From: Parerythrobacter_A sp963838735
GTDB taxonomy: Bacteria > Pseudomonadota > Alphaproteobacteria > Sphingomonadales > Sphingomonadaceae
Direction: 5' to 3'
DNA length: 40,355 nt
Assembly: GCA_963838735.1 (NCBI GenBank)
Contig: CAWISG010000009.1
Location: 1-40,355, forward strand
Made by a program: the position numbers and the translations under genes. Below the pieces are notes generated by a model. The model was not told where the DNA came from and searched no databases. It saw only the letters and a program-made list of their open reading frames with translations. Below are positions 23,685-32,350 of this stretch, piece after piece. The stretch's first letter is position 1, and every line of letters starts with the position of its first letter.

Positions 23685-24860
23685 ATGCGCGCTCTCACTT
23701 GGCACGGTACGCACGACGTGCGCGTGGATACCGTTCCCGATCCCGAAATCGTCAACCCGCGCGACGCCATTATCAAGGTAACCTCCACCGCGATCTGCGG
23801 CAGCGATCTGCATCTCTATGACGGCGTGATCCCCGGATGTCTTCCCGGTGATGTGCTGGGCCACGAGTTCATGGGCGAAGTGGTGGAGACCGGTCCCGGC
23901 AGTTCGCTGGAAAAAGGACAGCGCGTCGTCGTGCCCTTTACGATCAGTTGCGGTTCGTGCTTCTTCTGCGGTAAGCAGCAATTCTCCGCCTGCGACAATT
24001 CCAATCCCGCCGACAAGCAGGACATGTCGGAAAAGCTGTATGGCAAGGCGATGGGCGGTATCTTCGGCTATTCGCACATGACGGGCGGTTATTCCGGCGG
24101 ACAATGCGAGTATGTGCGCGTGCCGTTCAGCGATGTCGGCCCGATCGTCATTCCCGATGGCATGGACGACGAACAGGTTCTGTTTCTTTCCGATATCTTG
24201 CCGACCGGATGGATGGCCGCGGAGAACGCAGAGATCGAGCCGGATGATACAGTCGCCGTGTGGGGCTGTGGTCCGGTGGGCCTGTTCGCAGCGCAATCGG
24301 CAAAGATCATGGGTGCAGCGCGCGTCATTGCTATCGATCATCATCCAAAACGACTGGAACTGGCGCGACAGATCGGTGCAGAAACGCTGAACTTCGAAGA
24401 AACCGACATCCGCATGGCGCTGAAGGAAATGACCGGCGGCATCGGCCCCGATGCGGTCATTGATGCGGTTGGTATGGAAGCGCACGGGTTCGCGATCGAC
24501 AACATCGTCGACGTTGCGAAGCAAAAGATCGGCGTGGGTGCTGACCGCGCATCGGCGATGAAGCAGGCATTGCTGTCCGTTCGCAAGGGTGGGCGTCTGT
24601 CCATGCCTGGCGTGTATGGCGGCATGACGGATAAGTTCCCGCTAGGTGCGCTGATGGAAAAGGGGCTGACGGTGCGCACCGGCCAGACTCACGTGCAGAA
24701 ATATTTGAAGCCCCTGCTGGAGCGTATCCAGGAAGGCGAGATCGACACCACCTGGCTGATCAGCCACCGGCTCCCGCTGGAGGAAGCACCGCGCGGCTAC
24801 GACCAGTTCAAGAATAACCAGAACGACTGGACAAAGGTCGTGCTAAGGCCGGGGGCATGA
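23685..24860 (+). CDS. Zinc-dependent alcohol dehydrogenase (formaldehyde dehydrogenase-like)
   Basis: A 391-residue medium-chain dehydrogenase. Catalytic zinc ligands C38, H60 and E61 are visible, and the four structural-zinc cysteines are C89, C92, C95 and C103. The NAD-binding 'WGCGPVGLFAAQ' follows near 190. The length and the 'CGSDLHLYDG' and 'DHHPKRLELA' patterns resemble the glutathione-independent formaldehyde-dehydrogenase-like branch. It would oxidise an alcohol or aldehyde adduct in the cytoplasm. An AAGGAATAGG region serves as ribosome-binding site; its stop overlaps the SDR start as ATGA. Substrate unknown. Confidence 0.92.
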   Translation: MRALTWHGTHDVRVDTVPDPEIVNPRDAIIKVTSTAICGSDLHLYDGVIPGCLPGDVLGHEFMGEVVETGPGSSLEKGQRVVVPFTISCGSCFFCGKQQFSACDNSNPADKQDMSEKLYGKAMGGIFGYSHMTGGYSGGQCEYVRVPFSDVGPIVIPDGMDDEQVLFLSDILPTGWMAAENAEIEPDDTVAVWGCGPVGLFAAQSAKIMGAARVIAIDHHPKRLELARQIGAETLNFEETDIRMALKEMTGGIGPDAVIDAVGMEAHGFAIDNIVDVAKQKIGVGADRASAMKQALLSVRKGGRLSMPGVYGGMTDKFPLGALMEKGLTVRTGQTHVQKYLKPLLERIQEGEIDTTWLISHRLPLEEAPRGYDQFKNNQNDWTKVVLRPGA

Positions 24861-25645
24861 GCGGTGACGCAGTGCGCAACCGGCTTGCCGTTGTAACCGG
24901 CGCATCGTCCGGCATCGGCAAGGAGTTGGCGAAGCTGGCCGCGCAGCACGGGAACGACGTGATTGTCGCCGCAGACGAACCGGCCATTCACAATGTGCGC
25001 GACGAATTGCAGTCGGAGACTGTCACGGTCGAAAGTATCGAATGCGATCTCGGCACGGCGCACGGTGTCGATGAACTGATCGCCAAGATCGGTTCGCGCC
25101 CAGTGGGCCTGTTGATGGCCAATGCCGGTATCGGAATCGGCGGCAAATTCCTCGATCAACCATTCGATGCGCACAAATCCGTCATCGACGTCAACGTGAC
25201 CGGAACAGCCGCGTTGGTTCATGCTGTCGGCAGCAAGATGCGCGATGCGGGCGAAGGGCGCATCCTGATCACCGGTTCCATCGTCGACGATATTCCCGGA
25301 CCCTACAATATCGTGTATAACGCATCCAAGGCGTTCATCGACAATTTCGGTTTTGCATTGCGCGACGAGCTGAAGGACAGCGGCGTGACGGTAACCTGCC
25401 TGATGCCCGGCCTGACCGACACCGCGTTTTTCGAACGTGCTGACATGGAAGATACGGGCGTCGGGCGCACGGATTTGAAGGACGATCCCGCCGACGTGGC
25501 ACAAGATGGCTATCGCGCCATGATGGCGGGCGAAGCGGGCGTGGTAGGTGGCAATTTCATGAACAAGGTGCAGTCCGTGTTCTCCGAACTGCTGCCGGAA
25601 CCGCTGCTGGCGGCGATGCACCGCCAGATTGCAAAACCACGATAG
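24857..25645 (+). CDS. SDR family NAD(P)-dependent oxidoreductase
   Basis: A 262-residue short-chain dehydrogenase. TGASSGIG lies at residues 14-21, with 'MANAGIG', 'ITGSI' and 'YNASK' providing the N-S-Y-K residues. It overlaps the alcohol dehydrogenase stop as ATGA and ends the SRPBCC-ADH-SDR operon. The C-terminal region ('GGNFMNKVQSVFSELLPEPLL') resembles the DltE/YdfG-like branch, often stress-related, more than catabolic diol dehydrogenases. Three bases separate its stop from that of the convergent membrane protein. Confidence 0.9.
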   Translation: MSGDAVRNRLAVVTGASSGIGKELAKLAAQHGNDVIVAADEPAIHNVRDELQSETVTVESIECDLGTAHGVDELIAKIGSRPVGLLMANAGIGIGGKFLDQPFDAHKSVIDVNVTGTAALVHAVGSKMRDAGEGRILITGSIVDDIPGPYNIVYNASKAFIDNFGFALRDELKDSGVTVTCLMPGLTDTAFFERADMEDTGVGRTDLKDDPADVAQDGYRAMMAGEAGVVGGNFMNKVQSVFSELLPEPLLAAMHRQIAKPR

Positions 25646-25648
25646 TAT

Positions 25649-26257
25649 TCAGGCGGGCGCATGCAGCCGCGATCCAGTATCGCGCTTGGGTGCGGGCCAG
25701 TTGTCGCGCTCAATCACCGCGAGCTGCGCGAAGTCCGACGACGATCCTGCATAGACTACACGTCCATCGCAGAAGACAAGGTCGTCCCTGGCAACACAGC
25801 GAAGCTGTTCGTCCACGCCGGCGGTGCCGCCATCGGTCACGACCACATAGCTGATACGGCCGCTGTCCGCTTCCAGCATAACATCGACGACGCTACCCAG
25901 TTTCTCATCTTCTGCACCGGCCACCTCCGCGCCCAGCGTTGTACCCGCGGCGAACAGGCGCGGCGTATCGTCCTTCGCACTCTTGCGGGATGCGGCCTTG
26001 CTGCCTTCCTCGAAACGCGCCTGCCTGCCGAGCCAGCGATAGACGCCGACCAGGTTGACGAAGAACAGAAAGCCGTTCGTCAACATCAGGCCCTGCTGCC
26101 CCGTGATAAAGCCGATCGCCGTCCAGGCTGTCGCGCCGAAGGTAAAGACGACGAAACCCCAACCGGTGATCTTCGTGCCAAGATTGGCAGCCGTCATCAC
26201 AGCCGCGATCATGGTCGCGGCAGGCGCGACCCATTCGGCGATGGTCTGAATGTTCAC
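25649..26257 (-). CDS. Membrane protein with PRC-barrel-like C-terminal domain
   Basis: A 202-residue protein. The N-terminal ~75 residues contain three hydrophobic helices ('APAATMIAAVMTAANLG', 'GWGFVVFTFGATAWTAIGFI', 'LMLTNGFLFFVNLVGVYRWL'). The C-terminal part (about 105-180) reads like a PRC-barrel: 'LGSVVDVMLEADSGRISYVVV'. PRC-barrel proteins bind RNA, metal or partner proteins; the role here is unknown. The start is GTG 26255-26257; no strong ribosome-binding site is visible. It is a single-gene unit, convergent with the SDR gene. Membrane location is fairly sure; function is not known. Confidence 0.8.
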   Translation of the reverse strand: MNIQTIAEWVAPAATMIAAVMTAANLGTKITGWGFVVFTFGATAWTAIGFITGQQGLMLTNGFLFFVNLVGVYRWLGRQARFEEGSKAASRKSAKDDTPRLFAAGTTLGAEVAGAEDEKLGSVVDVMLEADSGRISYVVVTDGGTAGVDEQLRCVARDDLVFCDGRVVYAGSSSDFAQLAVIERDNWPAPKRDTGSRLHAPA

Positions 26258-26358
26258 GAAGCGCCCATCGCTTTGTTTCCCCCGTGCACCCTATGTGCAA
26301 TGACTGCATCGATCGGGAGGGGCGGCGGTTCCGGTGGGGAACATATGTCAACTGCGCG
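26258..26358. promoter_or_regulatory. Intergenic region with two inverted repeats
   Basis: Between the end of the GH130 gene and the start of the PRC-barrel-like gene. TGCAC-CCTAT-GTGCA (26285-26299) lies 27-42 bases before the minus-strand start and could be an operator. GTTCC-GGTGG-GGAAC (26328-26342) lies just past the GH130 stop and could act as a weak terminator; there is no T-tract. Confidence 0.35.
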
Positions 26359-27645
26359 CTATTGCAGCCGGTCCAGCACGTCTTTCAATTCGACAAACGC
26401 GAAACCCACCGAACTGTCGGCGATGCCATAGGGCAGGAACAGCTTCGCGCCGCAGCGCATCGCGCCGCAGCTGTAGACCACATTGGGCACATAGCCATCC
26501 CGCTGCTCCTCGGCAGCCGACAGGACCGGCTGCGCAGTGCGGCCCAGCACGCGGGACGGGTCGTCCTTGTCCAGCAGGGCCGCGCCGATCGAATAGCGGC
26601 GCATGGCTCCCACGCCGTGCGTCATCACCAGCCAGCCTTCGTCCAGCTCTATCGGCGGGCCGCAATTACCGATCTGGATGAGTTCCCAAGGGTGTTTGGG
26701 TTCCAAAATGCGAACCCCGTGCGACCATTCTAGCGGATCGTCGCTGGTGATGTAATACAGGTTCTCCCCGTCTTGCCGCGCGATCATCGCATAGCGTCCG
26801 TCGATCTTCCGGGGGAACAGCGCCATGCCCTTGTTGCGCGCCGCCTCGCCACGCATCGGGATCATGTCGAACCGTTCGAAATCGTCGGTCATCATCATTT
26901 CCGACTGGATATCGACGCCGCTATAGGCGGTGTAGGTGCCCATCCAGCGCCACGTACCGTCTTCCGTCGTCAACCGCGTGATGCGCAAGTCCTCCAGACC
27001 CCCGGCCTGCGCCACGGTCATCGGGAAGATGACCGTTTCCGACAACGAGCAGCCTTCTGCTCGCTCCACGCGGATGCCCTCCTCCGGTCTATCGTGCGCA
27101 CCGCTGGTAAAATTGGCTGCCGTTGACAAAGGCGGGTCGGGTTCGAGCCTCAATGTGCCGCAGTCGGTCACCACGCCTTCGCGGAACGTGATCGAGCTAA
27201 TGTGCCCTTCGCCGACCGTTCGCATGGCAATGGCAATGCGTTGTTCGCCGCGCGCAAGCTTACCCTGGTCGGGATGCAGGGTAACGCTGGGATTGGTGAC
27301 GGCCGCCGAAGCGTAGCTGTATTCTTGGCAGAAGAACGAACCCAGCAGCTCGCGCATCGGACTGTCTAGTGCCTTTGCCGACAGACCCGCTCGTGCGATC
27401 ACCTCGTTCGCACGGCGCACGAAGATATCGCGCACCTTGTCATGCCGGCTGGAGAAATCGCGATAGACGCGCGTCAGTTCGCCCGAAACGACATCCTTGG
27501 GCAACGCGAGTACATGCGTGATCAGGCGCTCCGCACGGCTGCGTTCCTTGCCCGTCGGATCCCACGCCAGGTCGAACGGGCGCACCAGAACCCTGGATGC
27601 ATCCGCCTGAAGCAGGATGTCCGTCTCCTGAACGTCTATTGTCAT
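26359..27645 (-). CDS. Glycoside hydrolase family 130 protein
   Basis: A 428-residue protein recognised as a GH130 five-bladed beta-propeller (beta-mannoside phosphorylase family). Supporting segments are 'EYSYASAAVTNPSVTLHPDQ', 'TYTAYSGVDIQSEMMMTDDF', 'NKGMALFPRKIDGRYAMIARQD' (as successive blades), 'IQIGNCGPPIELDEGWLVMTHGVG' and 'PYGIADSSVGFAFV'. GH130 enzymes phosphorolyse or hydrolyse beta-1,2- or beta-1,4-mannosides. The ribosome-binding site AGGGGTGCAAG precedes ATG 27643-27645. It follows the alpha/alpha-barrel and GT4 genes in one minus-strand locus, a grouping consistent with making and recycling a mannose-containing oligosaccharide; the substrate is inferred. Confidence 0.87.
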   Translation of the reverse strand: MTIDVQETDILLQADASRVLVRPFDLAWDPTGKERSRAERLITHVLALPKDVVSGELTRVYRDFSSRHDKVRDIFVRRANEVIARAGLSAKALDSPMRELLGSFFCQEYSYASAAVTNPSVTLHPDQGKLARGEQRIAIAMRTVGEGHISSITFREGVVTDCGTLRLEPDPPLSTAANFTSGAHDRPEEGIRVERAEGCSLSETVIFPMTVAQAGGLEDLRITRLTTEDGTWRWMGTYTAYSGVDIQSEMMMTDDFERFDMIPMRGEAARNKGMALFPRKIDGRYAMIARQDGENLYYITSDDPLEWSHGVRILEPKHPWELIQIGNCGPPIELDEGWLVMTHGVGAMRRYSIGAALLDKDDPSRVLGRTAQPVLSAAEEQRDGYVPNVVYSCGAMRCGAKLFLPYGIADSSVGFAFVELKDVLDRLQ

Positions 27646-27686
27646 CTTGCACCCCTCGAACGCACAAATGGCTCACGCCAAACCCG

Positions 27687-28724
27687 TTAACAAACGTCAA
27701 GCGTTCGCAGGGTGCTTATCCTCCGTTGTGCGAAGTGCCAAGCGAGGACGCTTTCGGCACCGCGATTGCGATTGACCCCTGTCGCAGTTACGCCGTCGAA
27801 GCATTCGCCCGTATCGGCATCGGCCACGCGTTCGCTCGCATCGTTGCGACCTTCGAACCAGGCAAAGGCGGCTTCGCCATGCTCGACCCACCGCGCGCCG
27901 GGTACGATCCGTTCAGCCGCGATCGCGGCGTCGATGGCAGCCCACGCTTCCAGCGGTTGCTGATCGTAGCGGCGCGGTTCGCTGTGGACGACGCCGAATT
28001 CCGCAGTGCCGACCGGGCGGAACACACCGTCTAAACTCGTCTGCCGATCCACCAGCCAGACAAGGCTCGCGCGGCCGGTATCAATCATTGCGTCGCTTTC
28101 AAGCGCCCTCCCCGCCCGTAGCATCGCTTCGCTCAGCCGATAGTTGTCGTAGGACAGGTAGGGTTCGAACCACGGCCAATCGGCGGCGGACTGGCGTTCG
28201 AACAGATCAAGGAGCAGCTTAGCATTCTGGCGCAGCAGGAAGTGCAGATGATCCCCGTCGGTGCGACAAGGCAAAACCTCCAGCAGCGCCAGGACGACAA
28301 ACGCCGCCGTGCGGGGCGATTGCACGGGTGCGACGCAGCCTATCGTTTCGTCGAACAGCGTCGCCGCCCACTCGGCCAACCCGACGTCAGGACATTGCCT
28401 CTGCGTCACGGCAAGTGCCCAAAGGGTGCGACCGTTGCTGTCGGATGATCCTACGCGTTCGAGCCAGCTGCGGTCGAACGCCATAAAGTTACGAAACCGG
28501 CGGGTCTCCTCGTTCCACGCATCCTGCACGAAGGCGGCATAGACATGCGCCCACCGCGAGCGAAGCGGGCCAGGCAAGTCGGTGGCGATCGCCATCAGCA
28601 TCAGCGCGCGCGCATTGTCGTCTATGCAATAGCCGTGCGCGCGGTCGGGCACACCGAACCGTGAATGCTGGAGCATTCCCGTGTCGTCGGTCAGCCTGCG
28701 CAGCGCATCCGCAGGATCGGACAC
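27687..28724 (-). CDS. Alpha/alpha-barrel glycosidase-like protein
   Basis: A 345-residue protein rich in paired helices with aromatic and acidic loops: 'FGVPDRAHGYCIDDNARALM', 'DWPWFEPYLSYDNYRLSEAM', 'YDQQPLEAWAAIDA'. These look like an (alpha/alpha)6 toroid of the kind found in glycosidases and in proteins linked to GH130/GT4 loci. No catalytic family can be assigned with confidence. The start is GTG 28722-28724, 19 bases after the GT4 stop. Location beside GH130 and two glycosyltransferases suggests a carbohydrate role. The C-terminus is rather poor in conserved features. Confidence 0.75.
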   Translation of the reverse strand: MSDPADALRRLTDDTGMLQHSRFGVPDRAHGYCIDDNARALMLMAIATDLPGPLRSRWAHVYAAFVQDAWNEETRRFRNFMAFDRSWLERVGSSDSNGRTLWALAVTQRQCPDVGLAEWAATLFDETIGCVAPVQSPRTAAFVVLALLEVLPCRTDGDHLHFLLRQNAKLLLDLFERQSAADWPWFEPYLSYDNYRLSEAMLRAGRALESDAMIDTGRASLVWLVDRQTSLDGVFRPVGTAEFGVVHSEPRRYDQQPLEAWAAIDAAIAAERIVPGARWVEHGEAAFAWFEGRNDASERVADADTGECFDGVTATGVNRNRGAESVLAWHFAQRRISTLRTLDVC

Positions 28725-28743
28725 TTTCGAACCACCCGCAACG

Positions 28744-30063
28744 CTACGCAGCAGAGGCCGCCACCAGCGGTTCGACCGGCGTTGCGTTTGCGTGCCCGGT
28801 CAGCATCGCGAACCTGTCGAGAAGCGCCTGCGCATGTTCGCTCCAGGTCATCTTGCGACCGCGACGATAGGCGGTTCGCGCTATTCTTTCGCGCCTGCCA
28901 TCGTCCTGCAACAACCCGCCTACTTCGCGGGCCAATGCGTCGCTGTCGCGGAACGGCACGAGCACGCCGTTTCCGCATACAAGCAATTCCGAAGCATGAA
29001 TGTAAGGCGTGGAGACCACCGGCTTGCCCATGCCGACTGCGTAGGACAACGTTCCCGATGTGATCTGCATCGGGTTCAGATACGGGGTGACGTAGACGTC
29101 GGCAGCTTTCAGGTATTGCACCAATTCGTCCATCTCGACGAACGCGTCCACCCAGCGGATGTTATCGGCGATACCCAGTTCGGCAACGCGCGCCTGCAGC
29201 CGCTGCCGCAACGCTTCCCCTTCGCTGGCCACGAGGTTGGGATGCGTCGCGCCGAGTATTATATAGACGATATTGCGATCCGCTGCGACGATCGACGGCA
29301 TTGCCTCTATCATCCGGTCTATTCCCTTGTCGTGCGACAGCAGGCCGAAAGTGAGTACGGTCTTGCGCCCTTCCAGTCCGAACTGCGCCTTCGCGTCTTC
29401 GGGCGGGGTGTAGGCAAAATCGGGAATGCCGTGCGAGATAACCGCGATACGGTCGTCTGCCACCCCGTATCGGCGGCGCAGGACGGCACGGCCATACTCC
29501 GCCATGACGATCAAAGTATCGCTACACGCGATCAGCCGCCGCATGACGGCATCCTGGTGCCGGCTGGGCGTGTCCAGTACGGTGTGCAGGGTCACTACAA
29601 CGGGAATGTCCACAGCTTCGATTAAATCGAGAACGTAACATCCATCCTCGCCACCAAAAATGCCGAATTCGTGTTCAACAAGCAGCAGGTCGGCCTCGCT
29701 GTGCATGATCGCCCGCGCCGTGCGGCTATATTCGTCGCGCCGGTCCCGCTTGATGAGCCGCGTAACGTCCTCGGGATAGGCCAGACCCTCGTCATCATGC
29801 AAAACGTAGGTGTCGACCACCGGCTTGCTGGCATGTGCCACCAGAGCCTTGCGCGTATCGGCCGTAAAGGTCGCCAATCCACACAGTTGCGGCACGAAAT
29901 TGCCAAGCAATGCGATATGCGGCGCGCTGGCTTCGCTGGACAGGTTCGGCGAGTTGGCGAAGAACAGATCGCCTCGCGCGGGGGGGTTGCGCACGGGGCG
30001 TAGCGGCTGCTTTGATGCCGGGTTGCGCAGTTCGGGGTGTGGCACGGGAAAATTCAGCCCCAT
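28744..30063 (-). CDS. GT4-family glycosyltransferase
   Basis: A 439-residue GT-B fold glycosyltransferase of family 4. The N-terminal domain begins after about 48 variable residues ('HIALLGNFVPQLCGLATFT'). The C-terminal donor-binding domain has 'VLTFGLLSHDKGIDRMIEAM' and 'YVTPYLNPMQITSGTLSYAV', with the acidic switch replaced by a TSG-type loop, as in some GT4 subgroups. It would transfer a sugar from a nucleotide donor, likely mannosyl or glucosyl given GH130. I start it at ATG 30063, with AAGGG about 10 bases upstream; the codon before it is TTG and could also serve. It diverges from a second GT4 gene. Confidence 0.88.
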   Translation of the reverse strand: MGLNFPVPHPELRNPASKQPLRPVRNPPARGDLFFANSPNLSSEASAPHIALLGNFVPQLCGLATFTADTRKALVAHASKPVVDTYVLHDDEGLAYPEDVTRLIKRDRRDEYSRTARAIMHSEADLLLVEHEFGIFGGEDGCYVLDLIEAVDIPVVVTLHTVLDTPSRHQDAVMRRLIACSDTLIVMAEYGRAVLRRRYGVADDRIAVISHGIPDFAYTPPEDAKAQFGLEGRKTVLTFGLLSHDKGIDRMIEAMPSIVAADRNIVYIILGATHPNLVASEGEALRQRLQARVAELGIADNIRWVDAFVEMDELVQYLKAADVYVTPYLNPMQITSGTLSYAVGMGKPVVSTPYIHASELLVCGNGVLVPFRDSDALAREVGGLLQDDGRRERIARTAYRRGRKMTWSEHAQALLDRFAMLTGHANATPVEPLVAASAA

Positions 30064-30150
30064 CAAGTCGGACCCTTCTTGGAATGTGTTCGTTGGTAGA
30101 GGTTAGATGTATGCAACGCACCGGAACCGCGATCGTTGCACGTTTAACGT
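30064..30150. promoter_or_regulatory. Divergent promoter between two GT4 genes
   Basis: About 87 bases (140 if the plus gene starts at 30205). It presumably holds both promoters; no clear boxes or repeats were identified. Confidence 0.35.
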
Positions 30151-31212
30151 ATGCTATCGCGCGCAACGCAGTGCGCGGCGGCGAAACCGGCGGGGGATGA
30201 GCCGATACGCATCGCAATGCTGGCACCGATCGCCTGGCGCACGCCGCCCCGCGCCTACGGCCCCTGGGAACTGGTCACCAGCCTGCTGACCGAAGCACTG
30301 GTTGAGCGCGGCGTGGACGTGACGTTGTTCGCAACGATGGACAGCGTCACGAAGGCCCGTTTGCAAGCCGTCGTGCCTGCACCCTATAACGACAATCCGG
30401 CCATCGATGCGAAGGTTTGGGAGTTCCGGCATCTGGCGCATTGCTTTGCGCAAGGCTCCGCGTTCGACATCATTCACAACCAGGCCGATTTTCCCGCCCA
30501 TGCGTTTGCACGACTTGTCGATACGCCGGTCGTCACCACCATCCACGGGCTGTCGTCCGACGCCATCCTGCCGATGTACGAACCGTTCGATGACATCGTG
30601 CAGTATGTCGCTATCAGCGATGCCGACCGCCATCCCGCCCTGCGCTACGCCGCGACGATCCACCATGGGATCGATGTATCGAGCTTCCCGTTCGATGCCG
30701 AGGGGGCGGAACGCCTGCTGTTCTTCGGTCGCATCCACCCCGACAAGGGAGCGGCGGCGGCGATCGCGGTGGCGCGCGACTCCGGACGAGGTCTGCACCT
30801 TTACGGCATCGTGCAGGATCAGGCCTATCACGACAATCACGTCGCACCCGGCCTGTCGCCGCCGGACATCGCGTTCCACGGCCCGGTCGGCGGCGACGCA
30901 CGGCTGCGAGCCTTGGGGCAAGCGCGTGCGCTGCTGCATCTCATCGCGTTCGACGAACCGTTCGGGCTGTCGGTAGTCGAGGCGATGGCTTGCGGTACGC
31001 CCGTGATCGCCAATGCACGCGGTTCCATGCCCGAACTGATCGAAGACGGAGTGACGGGTTTTCTGGTGCGAAACCACCGCGATGCCGTGCGCGCGGTGGA
31101 GCGTGCGGGAAGCCTGGATCGTTCGCTGATCCGCAGCCGCGTTGTAGAACGGTTCGCCGTGGAAACGATGGCCGACAAATATATACAGCTTTACCGAAGC
31201 ATCCTCGGCTGA
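30151..31212 (+). CDS. GT4-family glycosyltransferase, possible ATA start at 30205
   Basis: A GT-B glycosyltransferase of 353 residues from ATG 30151. Family features are 'APIAWRTPPRAYGPWELV', 'DIIHNQADFPAHAFA', 'LLFFGRIHPDKGAAAAI', and the donor-site 'AFDEPFGLSVVEAMACGTPV' with the acidic EX7E. The first 18 residues look unlike the family and ATG 30151 has no ribosome-binding site. ATA 30205-30207 gives (M)RIAMLAPIAWRTPP, the usual family N-terminus, with GGGGGA ending seven bases before it; ATG 30217 is another option but has no better site. The end is sure, the start is not. It works with the divergent GT4 and GH130 locus, acceptor unknown. Confidence 0.88.
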   Translation: MLSRATQCAAAKPAGDEPIRIAMLAPIAWRTPPRAYGPWELVTSLLTEALVERGVDVTLFATMDSVTKARLQAVVPAPYNDNPAIDAKVWEFRHLAHCFAQGSAFDIIHNQADFPAHAFARLVDTPVVTTIHGLSSDAILPMYEPFDDIVQYVAISDADRHPALRYAATIHHGIDVSSFPFDAEGAERLLFFGRIHPDKGAAAAIAVARDSGRGLHLYGIVQDQAYHDNHVAPGLSPPDIAFHGPVGGDARLRALGQARALLHLIAFDEPFGLSVVEAMACGTPVIANARGSMPELIEDGVTGFLVRNHRDAVRAVERAGSLDRSLIRSRVVERFAVETMADKYIQLYRSILG

Positions 31213-31221
31213 GCCGCGCGT

Positions 31222-32286
31222 CTATCGGGCGGCGATGACGGTCGCGGTCGACAATTCGATCTGCGGCGCGAGATAGCACGGTTCGACCGGTTCGGTTTCG
31301 AACAGTGCTGTCGATAGATACTTCATAGCATTGTCGCACAGGATGGTGCCGATTAGCGGCATCGCGTCAGGATCGGCCGCGCGCTGCGCCATGCCGACCT
31401 TCACCGCCGCAAGAATGTTGCCCCCGCTCGATATTCCGACGCCGATGCCCAGTTCGCGCGCAATGCGCTGCGCCATCAGGATCGCGTCGCCGTCATCGAC
31501 CTGCACGATGCTCGCCAGATCTTCCAGCTTTACGATATCTGGCACGAATTCGTCCGAGATGCCCTGCATCCGGTGCTGCCCGACCTTGTGTCCGGTCGAT
31601 AGCGTCGGCGAGGATGCGGGTTCCATTGGATGTACCGGAACTACCATGGCCGCTTGCGCGAAATACTGCGCCGCGCCCATCACCGTGCCGCCGGTGCCCA
31701 CGCCCGCGACAAAGCCCGATAGCGCCGCCCCGCCAAACCCGTCGGCTTGCGCAGCCAGTTCCGCGATCGTGTTGTCGCAATGCGCCGCGCAGTTGGCCTG
31801 GTTGCAGAACTGGCGCGGCAGGAACCAGCCCTTCGTTTCGCCACATTCCTCCGCCATCGCAATCGCGCCGAGAAAGCCGCCTTCCTCGCGCGAAACGGGG
31901 CGGACGGTTGCGCCGTAGCTTTCGATCAGGCGGCGGCGCTCCACGCTCATCCAGTCGGGCATGAAGATCGTGACGGGATGGCCCAGCGCACTGCCCAGCG
32001 CCGCCATCGCGATGCCCGCGTTGCCGCTGGTTGCCTCCGCAATAGGCTGCCCCGGCGCCAGCGCGCCAGAACGATAGGCTTCGCGCAGGATGCTCAGCGC
32101 CATGCGATCCTTGATGCTGCCCGACAGGTTGTACATTTCCATCTTGGCGAGAATTTCGAGTGGCTCGCCGTCATATCGCACCCGGAGGTACAGGGCCGGC
32201 GTATTGCCGATGGCGGACGCGACAGGCGCGAGCGGGCATGGCTGCGCAGGGTGGATGGACAGCGAAGCGGGTTGCGATTGGAGCAT
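31222..32286 (-). CDS. Cysteine-synthase-like PLP-dependent enzyme
   Basis: A 354-residue fold-type II PLP enzyme of the O-acetylserine sulfhydrylase/cystathionine beta-synthase family. The PLP lysine is K59 in 'NLSGSIKDRMA'; the phosphate/substrate loop TSGNAG is at 86-91, and the glycine loop 'GVGTGGTVMG' follows near 205. It would carry out beta-replacement on an activated serine, giving cysteine or a related amino acid; the 'SGSIKDR' motif fits but sub-specificity is not readable. It has no ribosome-binding site, and a TATAAT box lies 8 bases before ATG 32286, suggesting a near-leaderless transcript. It diverges from an Lrp/AsnC gene, which probably controls it in response to an amino acid. 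Confidence 0.9.
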   Translation of the reverse strand: MLQSQPASLSIHPAQPCPLAPVASAIGNTPALYLRVRYDGEPLEILAKMEMYNLSGSIKDRMALSILREAYRSGALAPGQPIAEATSGNAGIAMAALGSALGHPVTIFMPDWMSVERRRLIESYGATVRPVSREEGGFLGAIAMAEECGETKGWFLPRQFCNQANCAAHCDNTIAELAAQADGFGGAALSGFVAGVGTGGTVMGAAQYFAQAAMVVPVHPMEPASSPTLSTGHKVGQHRMQGISDEFVPDIVKLEDLASIVQVDDGDAILMAQRIARELGIGVGISSGGNILAAVKVGMAQRAADPDAMPLIGTILCDNAMKYLSTALFETEPVEPCYLAPQIELSTATVIAAR

Positions 32287-32294
32287 TTGGCGAG

Positions 32295-32300
32295 ATTATA
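32295..32300 (-). promoter_or_regulatory. -10 box (TATAAT) of the PLP-enzyme promoter
   Basis: A perfect TATAAT on the minus strand, ending 8 bases before the ATG at 32286. A start of transcription 6-7 bases downstream would fall at or next to the ATG, so the message would be leaderless or nearly so. No good -35 is found at 16-18 bases; that place is taken by the inverted repeat at 32307-32324. Confidence 0.5.
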
Positions 32301-32306
32301 CGCGCA

Positions 32307-32324
32307 AAGCTGCAAAATCAGCTT
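32307..32324. promoter_or_regulatory. Inverted repeat AAGCTG-N6-CAGCTT, candidate Lrp/AsnC site
   Basis: Perfect 6-base arms with a 6-base spacer, lying over the expected -35 region of the divergent PLP-enzyme promoter. A binding site for the Lrp/AsnC protein encoded at 32387-32839 is the obvious proposal. Confidence 0.45.
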
Positions 32325-32334
32325 CACATTTCGC

Positions 32335-32350
32335 GTAATTCTTCGATTAC
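32335..32350. promoter_or_regulatory. Inverted repeat GTAAT-N6-ATTAC
   Basis: Perfect 5-base arms with a 6-base spacer; its centre is 27 bases from that of the repeat at 32307-32324. Two dyads in one divergent promoter suit the multi-dimer binding of Lrp/AsnC proteins, though the two sequences differ. Confidence 0.35.

Noticed and set aside
23052..24524. Long minus-strand open frame (490 codons)
   Set aside because: It is antisense to the SRPBCC and alcohol dehydrogenase genes, both of which carry clear motifs.
28681..29625. Plus-strand open frame (314 codons)
   Set aside because: It is antisense to a GT4 glycosyltransferase with clear donor-site motifs.
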